Virus record (IMG/VR): IMGVR_UViG_3300014839_000030
Coordinates: 1-30,336 of that record
From: a virus
Direction: 5' to 3' (one strand)
Length of the DNA: 30,336 nucleotides
The translations under genes and the position numbers were made by a program. The notes beneath the pieces were generated by a model. That model was not told where the DNA came from, did not search any database, and saw nothing but the letters and a program-made list of their open reading frames with translations. Below, piece by piece: positions 17,190 through 23,511 of this stretch. Each line of letters begins with the position of its first letter. Positions within the stretch are counted from its first letter, which is position 1.

Positions 17190-17393
17190 ATGAACCAGAA
17201 CATCGACAACACAGTGCAGAGTATCGACGAAATCTTGGTGGCGGCCTTGCAGAGAAGCAACCATCCGAAGGCGGCGGTGTATGCGTCTCTCATTCCTGGG
17301 CTGTTTCAGATCGGGGAGCAAGTCCACGGTCATCCGAACGCCGAGAACATCCTCGCCACCTTGGCGGGAATGGCCAAGGCCTTCAAACTGTAA
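17190..17393 (+). CDS. small hypothetical protein after the lysis genes
   Basis: A 67-residue protein, probably all helical (TVQSIDEILVAALQR, ENILATLAGMAKAFKL). A good AAGGAG lies about 8 bases upstream of ATG 17190. It is not overlapping its neighbours, and a strong terminator follows 11 bases after its stop. Function unknown; size and place resemble small spanin- or lysis-associated genes, but there is no signal peptide, lipobox or transmembrane segment. Confidence 0.65.
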   Translation: MNQNIDNTVQSIDEILVAALQRSNHPKAAVYASLIPGLFQIGEQVHGHPNAENILATLAGMAKAFKL

Positions 17394-17403
17394 CATGCCC
17401 GTA

Positions 17404-17441
17404 AAGCATGGGGGCCCTCGCAGTGAGGGCCCCATGCTTTT
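17404..17441 (+). terminator. strong intrinsic terminator
   Basis: Left arm 17404-17419 and right arm 17425-17439 form a 15-bp GC-rich stem with a single bulged G and the five-base loop GCAGT, followed by TTTTGTT. It ends the packaging-to-lysis transcript after the small gene at 17190. No clear promoter is seen for the downstream fibre genes, so some read-through or antitermination is inferred. Confidence 0.9.
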
Positions 17442-17465
17442 GTTCCAGGACATCTTAGGAGTGAC

Positions 17466-17873
17466 ATGCTTCAATTCTCCATCCCCCTCAGAAATGCGCG
17501 AGCAGCGCAATTCCTAGCTGTCATAGGTCCCGATCCGTTGCTAAAATTGTATTCGGACTCGGAACCGGCCGATTGCGCTGCGGTAGCCCCCCCTGGCCTA
17601 TTGGCCACCCTAACGCTGCCAGCCACGTGGCTGGGGTCCCCTTCCGAGGGAGTGGTGTCTCTAGCCGGGACGTGGGAGGGGACGGCGAGCGCAGCGGGTA
17701 GAGCGGCCAGCTGGCGGCTCTATGACAGCACCGGCACGACCTGCCATAAACAGGGGACGGTCTCAGCTCCTGGGGCCGACCCGCTTGGCGATCTGGTGCT
17801 CATCAACCCTGCCCTGACCATTGGCGAACCCATTTCCGTCACCAACTTTGCTTTAACTGAGGCCAATGCCTGA
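17466..17873 (+). CDS. minor virion structural protein
   Basis: A 135-residue beta-rich protein. The pattern LLKLYSDSEPADCAAVAPPG, LLATLTLP, GTWEGTASAAG, TTCHKQGTVS and LVLINPALTIGEPISVTNF is one I recognise from small phage virion proteins next to fibre genes; its biochemical role is not known. The start ATG 17466 has AGGAG 17457-17461 upstream. It is the first gene after the terminator and overlaps the next gene by 8 bases. Confidence 0.6.
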   Translation: MLQFSIPLRNARAAQFLAVIGPDPLLKLYSDSEPADCAAVAPPGLLATLTLPATWLGSPSEGVVSLAGTWEGTASAAGRAASWRLYDSTGTTCHKQGTVSAPGADPLGDLVLINPALTIGEPISVTNFALTEANA

Positions 17874-18537
17874 TATGCTCCCTGTCGATTGGGTCGATGG
17901 CAACACGATCCACGCGAGCTGGGCCAACGCCGTGGACGCGGCGATCACGGCTATGGGCGGGAGTATTGCCGGCACCTGGTCGCCTGGAGATCCAATTACG
18001 GCTGATTGGGCAAACTCCGTCGATGCGGCCATCAACGGCTTGGCCGGGAGGGGATTCGCAATTGTTCCATTCTCCGCCGGGGACCCAATCACGAGCGACT
18101 GGGCTAATGCGGTGGGAGTGGCGCTCAATTTGCTCTCCGGGTCCGGTGAAGAGTCGGGGAATATCTATCGAACCAACAACGAGAGCTTTACCGTGCATCC
18201 CGGACAGCCGCTAAAGTTTGATGGGGATGCCGGAGCCAGGCTCGCCCAGGCGGACGCTCTGACACATGCGGCGGTGGGGATCGCGATAGCCGCTACCGAG
18301 TCGGGTGGGCAGATCCCGATCCTCCTGGCAGGGCTCCACTCTCAGCCAGATTGGACTACCGCAACAGGTGGATCGGCATTATTGACGCCAGGGGCGGCTT
18401 ATTTTCTGGCGGTCGGGGCTCCTGGGAGCTTGAGCCTGATCGCCGCGACCTCAACGGGGCAGATCTTCCAATATCTGGCACTCGCAGTTTCCGAAACGGA
18501 ACTCTTCTTGCAAGTCGGCCAACCAATACCAGCATAG
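17866..18537 (+). CDS. tail fibre-related protein with three WAN repeats
   Basis: A 223-residue protein. Residues ~13-95 hold three ~28-residue repeats: NTIHASWANAVDAAI, DPITADWANSVDAAI and DPITSDWANAVGVAL. The C-terminal ~115 residues form a beta-rich module (GQPLKFDGDAGARLAQADAL, then VGIAIA, ILLAGL, LTPGAAYFL and LALAVSETELFL) that is also present in divergent form at the end of the next gene. I infer a tail-tip or fibre-attachment role. The gene overlaps its upstream neighbour by 8 bases and its stop lies within the ribosome binding region of the next gene. Confidence 0.6.
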   Translation: MPDMLPVDWVDGNTIHASWANAVDAAITAMGGSIAGTWSPGDPITADWANSVDAAINGLAGRGFAIVPFSAGDPITSDWANAVGVALNLLSGSGEESGNIYRTNNESFTVHPGQPLKFDGDAGARLAQADALTHAAVGIAIAATESGGQIPILLAGLHSQPDWTTATGGSALLTPGAAYFLAVGAPGSLSLIAATSTGQIFQYLALAVSETELFLQVGQPIPA

Positions 18538-18550
18538 GAGCATAAAATGG
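18534..18550 (+). repeat. copy 1 of a 17-bp gene-junction repeat
   Basis: ATAGGAGCATAAAATGG occurs here and, identical, at 20083-20099. It contains the Shine-Dalgarno GGAG and the start codon of both fibre genes. The start codons are followed by related N-termini, so this looks like the boundary of a duplicated or exchanged gene start. Confidence 0.85.
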
Positions 18551-20094
18551 CAGTAACCGGAGCAATTCCCTTAATTTTGACGTCCACTGGCCCCGCGAGG
18601 ATGGCGGCCGGCACCAATGCCACTGACGTAAGCGTAGGTGGCACCGGCGCGACCCTGGCCGCGACGGGCGGAGCACACCAGGTCCTAAAGCAGAGCACCG
18701 TGGGAGGGGCGGTGACGGTCGGTCAGCTCGCTATGACTGACATCTCTGGCTCAGTATCCTCGGCGCAGGCGGGTAGTGGATCTGCGGCAGGTAGCACCTA
18801 CGTGGACGGGGGCACGATGGCGTGGACTGCGTTGCCCGGGTCAACGGTTGCCGGGATATCCGCGGCCCTCTATGGAGGCACCACGGCCGGCACGGCCGGC
18901 GCACAGACCGCCTCCTGCCCGACCGCACCAACCCTGGTGGCGGGGCTGACTGTCAACGTGTTGATCGGCGCGGGCCTCACCAACACAGGGGCGACTACCC
19001 TAGCTCTCAATGGTCTAGCCGCCAAAGCAATCCAGTACAATGGGGCGGCGCTCCCGGCCGGCAAATTAGTCGCTGGCCAAATGTATGACCTGATCTACGA
19101 TGGGACGCAGTGGGAGATGGGAGCTATTCCCTTGGTAGCGGCCGACATCCCCAACCTGGATGCCGCCAAAATTACTACGGGCACCTTGGGAACCGCCAGG
19201 ATTGGCAGCGGCGCACCAGCTACAGGCATGTATGTGGACGGGGCGGCCGGCGCCTGGACATCCCTTCCCGGGCCTACGGCGGCCAACTCCTCGGCGGCAG
19301 TCTACGCCGGCACAACCACCGGGACTGACACCTATGTTGCGGCCTGCACGGTGGCCCCTACCCTGGTATCGGGGCTCGGAGTGACCGTGGTTATCGGGAC
19401 CACCAACACCGGGGCCGCGACCCTCAACCTCAACAGTCTCGGCGCCAAGGCGATCCAATTCTGTGGCGGGGCCTTGGTGGCGGGACGCCTAGTGTCAGGC
19501 GGGGCCTACAGTTTGGTCTACGATGGCACGCAGTGGGAACTGCTGTCGGTCACCGCCCTAGTCGCTGCCGACATCCCCAACCTTGATGCGGCTAAAATCA
19601 CGACCGGCGCCCTGGCTACGGCTCGCATCGGTAGCGGTTCGCCGGCGGCTGGGATGTATGTGGACGGGGCGGCCGGCGCCTGGACATCCCTTCCTTGTGG
19701 CGCCGCCCTCACCCTGACCAACAACGAGTCCTCTCAGGGCTTGGTGCCAGGCAACGCAGTCTACTGCAACGCCGCTGGGGGGTGCAAGCGCGCGCAGGCG
19801 AATGCGTCCTCAACCTCTAGTCTGGTCGGACTGTCAATTACGACTACGGCGGCAGCTGGGACCGCTACTATCCAGACCCTCGGAAATGTGACGTTGACCA
19901 CGGGGCACTGGGATGCAGTGACCGGGCAGACCGGCGGACTGACCGCCGGGTCCGCCTATTACGTGGATCCCGCCAACCCCGGCAAACTCACGACTACTGG
20001 ACCTACCACCTCTGGGCAATTCTGGGCCCAGGCAGGATTGGCCGTGAGCACCACGACCATCCGCCTGGCTATCCAAGGACCGATAGGAGCATAA
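18547..20094 (+). CDS. modular tail fibre protein
   Basis: A 515-residue fibre protein built from repeats. The N-terminus (AVTGAIPLILTSTG) matches that of the next gene (GLTPAIPQYLTATG). Two copies of an ~80-residue fibre domain follow (NTGATTLALNGLAAKAIQYN...LIYDGTQWEM and NTGAATLNLNSLGAKAIQFC...LVYDGTQWEL), a repeat common in phage side fibres. Between them lie copies of a GSG-x-YVDG-AWT-LP unit, and VAADIPNLDAAKITTG occurs twice. The C-terminal module is shared with the preceding gene. A 41-bp exact DNA repeat shows that one unit was duplicated recently. Start ATG 18547 has GGAG 8 bases upstream. Confidence 0.8.
   Translation: MAVTGAIPLILTSTGPARMAAGTNATDVSVGGTGATLAATGGAHQVLKQSTVGGAVTVGQLAMTDISGSVSSAQAGSGSAAGSTYVDGGTMAWTALPGSTVAGISAALYGGTTAGTAGAQTASCPTAPTLVAGLTVNVLIGAGLTNTGATTLALNGLAAKAIQYNGAALPAGKLVAGQMYDLIYDGTQWEMGAIPLVAADIPNLDAAKITTGTLGTARIGSGAPATGMYVDGAAGAWTSLPGPTAANSSAAVYAGTTTGTDTYVAACTVAPTLVSGLGVTVVIGTTNTGAATLNLNSLGAKAIQFCGGALVAGRLVSGGAYSLVYDGTQWELLSVTALVAADIPNLDAAKITTGALATARIGSGSPAAGMYVDGAAGAWTSLPCGAALTLTNNESSQGLVPGNAVYCNAAGGCKRAQANASSTSSLVGLSITTTAAAGTATIQTLGNVTLTTGHWDAVTGQTGGLTAGSAYYVDPANPGKLTTTGPTTSGQFWAQAGLAVSTTTIRLAIQGPIGA
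19228..19268 (+). repeat. 41-bp direct repeat, copy 1
   Basis: Identical over 41 bases to 19654-19694, 426 bases (142 codons) downstream in the same frame. It encodes the MYVDGAAGAWTSLP unit of the fibre. Perfect identity at silent sites points to recent duplication or gene conversion. Confidence 0.9.
19654..19694 (+). repeat. 41-bp direct repeat, copy 2
   Basis: Second copy of the repeat at 19228-19268, in the same frame and encoding the same residues. Recombination between the copies would delete or duplicate exactly one 142-codon fibre module without a frameshift. Confidence 0.9.
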
Positions 20095-20099
20095 AATGG
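20083..20099 (+). repeat. copy 2 of the 17-bp gene-junction repeat
   Basis: Identical to 18534-18550. Here it spans the stop of the fibre gene at 18547 and the start of the glycine-rich gene at 20096, and carries the GGAG ribosome binding site. Confidence 0.85.
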
Positions 20100-21166
20100 G
20101 ATTAACTCCAGCCATTCCTCAGTATTTAACGGCCACGGGATGCGTGGCAATACCTGCTGGATCCGGGATTCCCCCAAGTCGGGGCGGCACCGGGCTCGAC
20201 ACCTCGGCCGCCAACGGGATCCCGTCGATCCTATCCGGGTCCTGGTCGGTGGCACCTTTGACTGCGGCACAATTGGGTAGTGGCACGCCCGGGGCCGGAA
20301 AATACGTCGACGGCGCGACTGGAGCCTGGACTACTCTTCCCTCGGGCGGCGGTTCTGGCTCTAACGCATGGCTCTACGGCGACGGCTCCGATGGTGCGGT
20401 CCATTGGACCACCAATCAGACGCTGACGCGCCCTTGGTTCTGCGCGTCGCTGACGGTGGACTCTGGCGTAGTTGTAGATATGGGCAACAATCCCATTTAC
20501 GTGCAAGGGACGGCATCGGTTGACGGTGCGATCTTCCGGTGCAACGGGAACAATGCCTCTGGGGTAACAGCAGGTACCGTTGTCGGCTCTGGTGGCACGG
20601 TAACAGGACGAGGTGGCCCCGGCGGAGTTGGCGGAGCCGCTGGAGTAAACGGAGGCTCCCCCTCATTTGGTGCGTCTTTAGGAGTGGGAGGGGCTGGAGG
20701 AAACGGGTCAGTATCGTCTGGAGGAATTCCCGTCTATACGGCTCTTTGGTCTTTCAGAGTGCATTCAATTATGCAAGTGTTGAGCATGGCTGCATTGATA
20801 CCATCGTTTGGGGCCTCTAATACTATCCCCGTCGCAGGGATAGGTGGAGGAGGAGGCGGTGGTGCTCCTACAACCTATGCCGGCGGCGGTGGTGGCGGCG
20901 GTGCCGGGACGGTGATGCTGTTCTTCGCTGTCTGTTCTGGCTCGTTTACGATGCTGGCTATTGGCGGCAATGGAGCGGCAGGGTTGGGCGCAAATGCTGG
21001 CGGAGGCGGCGCGGGGTCGGGTGGATTCTGCTGCCTCGTCACGGCGACGAGCAGCCCCTCGGTCACTCAAACCGTAACTCCCGGGTCGCCAGGCGCGTCC
21101 GGCGGCGGTACGGCAACGGCAGGCGGAGCGGGAGCTTCAGGCCTTGCGCTGATCCTGGCAGGCTAG
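20096..21166 (+). CDS. glycine-rich fibre tip / adhesin-like protein
   Basis: A 356-residue protein. The N-terminal ~90 residues copy fibre elements of the preceding gene (AIP..LTATG anchor, SRGGTGLD linker and one GSGTPGAGKYVDG-AWTTLP unit). From residue ~150 on it is dominated by glycine runs (GGTVTGRGGPGGVGGAAG, IGGGGGGGAPTTYAGGGG, GGNGAAGLGANAGGGG). Such sequence can fold as packed polyglycine helices, as in the gp38 adhesins of T-even-like phages. I infer a receptor-binding tip. Hydrophobic VMLFFAVCSGSF between glycine runs is unusual for a soluble adhesin but may fill the core. The DNA at ~20680-20820 is less GC-rich than its surroundings. Confidence 0.65.
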   Translation: MGLTPAIPQYLTATGCVAIPAGSGIPPSRGGTGLDTSAANGIPSILSGSWSVAPLTAAQLGSGTPGAGKYVDGATGAWTTLPSGGGSGSNAWLYGDGSDGAVHWTTNQTLTRPWFCASLTVDSGVVVDMGNNPIYVQGTASVDGAIFRCNGNNASGVTAGTVVGSGGTVTGRGGPGGVGGAAGVNGGSPSFGASLGVGGAGGNGSVSSGGIPVYTALWSFRVHSIMQVLSMAALIPSFGASNTIPVAGIGGGGGGGAPTTYAGGGGGGGAGTVMLFFAVCSGSFTMLAIGGNGAAGLGANAGGGGAGSGGFCCLVTATSSPSVTQTVTPGSPGASGGGTATAGGAGASGLALILAG

Positions 21167-21176
21167 GAAGGTCTGA

Positions 21177-23294
21177 ATGGCGATCCCGAGCGGCGTATTC
21201 GGAGCAGGTCGGTTCGACCAAAGCGAGTTCGACACGCTCTCCACCTCCGGATGTGCCAGCTTCGTTCTGGCTCCCGCCGTAATCTCTGCGGCGGGAACGG
21301 GGCTGGCCACCGGGGCGGCCGACCTTGCACTTGCGCCGGCGACTCTGGCCGCCGAAGGGCTAGCGGAATTCCCTGGAGGGCATGCCAGTCTGCAGCCGGG
21401 GCCCGCCGCTTTGCAGGCTTCGGGGACGGTGACGGCCGTAGGATGGGCCGCCCTTACCACTGGGTCGGCCACCCAGACCAGGGGTCCCGTTCAGGTAAAC
21501 CTCCTCCACCGTCTGGCCTGCCCTCGGGCCACCCAGGCTAACCTTCTCCACCGCCTGGCCGCCTCGATGTCCTGCAGGGCCAATCTCCTCCACCGGCTTA
21601 GCAATAACCGTGTAACGGTAAATCTGCGGCATCGCTTGGCATGCGCCAATCATATCCAGGTCAATCTACTCCACCGCCTGCGGGCTGGCCCCGGCGAGAT
21701 ATCCATTCCCAAGAGCGTGTGGGGCCCTGGTCCCGATTCTAATGGAGATCCCAGTTCTACCCCCGCCTCCCCATACGAGCTCGCCTACAAACTGGGCATT
21801 GGGGACATGACCACTTCTTTTCAAATTTGGAGTGCAAGTCGCACCTGGGACCTCGGAGAGGCTCCCGCGATCCTACAGGTCACGCATAATGAGTCCGCCC
21901 CTCTTCGCTGGCAAATTTATGTGGACGACCCAGAAGGGAAATACCATCCGCGCAAATCAGGCGGCGAATTCGCCGGCGCGATGGACAACCGAGCCTATGA
22001 TTCCGCCGGGGGCTTCGCAAAAAAATTCCTGGCGACCGTCTATTGGGGCGGTTCCCCATATCATTTGATTGGCATCCCTAACCAGATTGCATCCGAGCGC
22101 AACAATGGATCAGGAGGCAGGTTCCGCCTCACCTGGGGCGGTATCGATTGCACCGAGGGTTTCTTCCGCCGCGCCAACACCGCCAAGACCCTGAGGACCG
22201 TCCGGGGTGGAACCACCTGGTTCAATGTCGATGCCTTGCGCGACATTTGCGAGCAACTCAACGTTTCATGCGACTTTCGCATACGGCGGGAGAAGATCCG
22301 GGTCCAGCATCGCCAGAATGGGCGATGGGGGGACTGGTTTCAGTCATTGCTCGATGCCACCCGCGCCAAGTGGCGCTCCGAAGGAGAGCGCATAGTCGCA
22401 TATCAACCCACCCTTACTGGCCCGGCCCTCTGGAACTACGATTCTAAGGCCCTCATTCTCGAGGAGAATTTAGACGCCCCAACCCCGGATATCGTGAACA
22501 AAGTGACCGCCAGGCGCGCGAACGAAGGGGGCGGCTCCAGAGCTGAAGTCAACCTCCTCAAATTTGGCTCAGGCTATAAAGCCGTGTTCAATCCGCCCAT
22601 CGACAACCCGCAGTTCAAGGTGTCGGGCGGCAACCTGGCCGCGGTTTCAAATGTCGTCTATCGCGACCCATCGGGAGCCATCGTAGGGGTGAGCAACTGG
22701 CGTACCGATGGCATGGGGACCGCCGCGAATATCGGGACGGTGGCTGCCCAGGACCCAATGGGTAGAGCATATGGGAACGGTGGGCAAGCCAAGAACGTGA
22801 ACTCCGCAGAGTTCACGTGGGGCATCACCGTCGCAGGGTTCCCCACCATTCTAGAATCCGCCGGTAACGTTACCTTCTTTGCCGCCCCCAGCGACCCCAC
22901 CTCTGACCCCGTCTTGGAATTGACCGGGAAAGCTCCCGCTTCTATCGGAGGCGGGAATCTCGGATGGGGAGAGAAGGCTCTGGAACTCCCCCCAAATCCG
23001 CTGTTTTACGACTCCGCGCAACTCAAACGCTATCTTTATGATTACCTGCTTGAATTTGCTTTCGATACGCTTCCCACGACCTACAAAGTATTTTTGAACC
23101 ATGAAATGAGACCAGGGGACCTAGTGGCTATCCACGACGATCGGTTGGGCCTGGTCGACGTTCGCTATGTCTACCAGTGCACTCACTCTTTTTCCGACTT
23201 CCCAGAGCAGCGCTTCACGCGAATGTCCACGCGGCTTTACCCGACAGAAATCATGGTGGAGTATTCCGATGGATCAACATCAGTTCGGTCATGA
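21177..23294 (+). CDS. tail hub-like protein with N-terminal repeats
   Basis: A 705-residue protein. Residues ~25-95 hold about three loose ~21-25-residue units of the form 'A.L.LAPATL.A.G'. Residues ~108-168 hold five 14-residue repeats with core NLLHRL. The remainder (residues ~200-705) looks like a baseplate hub or tail-associated protein: RTWDLGEAPAILQVTHNES, then VYWGGSPYHLIGIPNQIASE, RLTWGGIDCTEGFF, DIVNKVTARRANEGGG and a C-terminal PGDLVAIHDDRLGLVDVRYV, which fits the beta domains of gp27-like hubs where the surface is rotated or tilted. The start ATG 21177 has GGAAGG upstream. Confidence 0.55.
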   Translation: MAIPSGVFGAGRFDQSEFDTLSTSGCASFVLAPAVISAAGTGLATGAADLALAPATLAAEGLAEFPGGHASLQPGPAALQASGTVTAVGWAALTTGSATQTRGPVQVNLLHRLACPRATQANLLHRLAASMSCRANLLHRLSNNRVTVNLRHRLACANHIQVNLLHRLRAGPGEISIPKSVWGPGPDSNGDPSSTPASPYELAYKLGIGDMTTSFQIWSASRTWDLGEAPAILQVTHNESAPLRWQIYVDDPEGKYHPRKSGGEFAGAMDNRAYDSAGGFAKKFLATVYWGGSPYHLIGIPNQIASERNNGSGGRFRLTWGGIDCTEGFFRRANTAKTLRTVRGGTTWFNVDALRDICEQLNVSCDFRIRREKIRVQHRQNGRWGDWFQSLLDATRAKWRSEGERIVAYQPTLTGPALWNYDSKALILEENLDAPTPDIVNKVTARRANEGGGSRAEVNLLKFGSGYKAVFNPPIDNPQFKVSGGNLAAVSNVVYRDPSGAIVGVSNWRTDGMGTAANIGTVAAQDPMGRAYGNGGQAKNVNSAEFTWGITVAGFPTILESAGNVTFFAAPSDPTSDPVLELTGKAPASIGGGNLGWGEKALELPPNPLFYDSAQLKRYLYDYLLEFAFDTLPTTYKVFLNHEMRPGDLVAIHDDRLGLVDVRYVYQCTHSFSDFPEQRFTRMSTRLYPTEIMVEYSDGSTSVRS
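21498..21680 (+). repeat. five tandem NLLHRL-coding repeats
   Basis: Five units of about 42 bases, each coding for NLLHRL (one is NLRHRL) followed by seven or eight variable residues. The DNA of the units differs at most third positions, so the motif is kept by protein-level selection and is not a fresh DNA duplication. Confidence 0.85.
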
Positions 23295-23511
23295 ATTCGA
23301 GCGCCTCCCGAAATTCGAGGGCAGCGTCGTGTCATCCATCAACCGAGATGGCACTCCCAATCTCAACAGCTATAACCGCTCTGACGACAGGACTGAAGTG
23401 GGGCTGGCTTCCTCTCTCACGCCCCTGCCGGGAGACAGGCTGTTAACAGTGGCTGGTGGAGATAACGAGATCCCCAAAGCGATCGGCTGGGACCCTTGGA
23501 TAACCCAATAA
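23269..23511 (+). CDS. small hypothetical tail-region protein
   Basis: An 80-residue protein. ATG 23269 has GGAG 7 bases upstream and is preferred to an earlier ATG at 23167, because that extension only reads the preceding gene out of frame. It overlaps the end of the preceding gene by 26 bases, and its stop is followed directly by the next start. The sequence is polar (MDQHQFGHEFERLPKFEGSV, SYNRSDDRTEVGLASS), with a hydrophobic LTPLPGDRLLTVAG segment. Function unknown. Confidence 0.55.
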   Translation: MDQHQFGHEFERLPKFEGSVVSSINRDGTPNLNSYNRSDDRTEVGLASSLTPLPGDRLLTVAGGDNEIPKAIGWDPWITQ

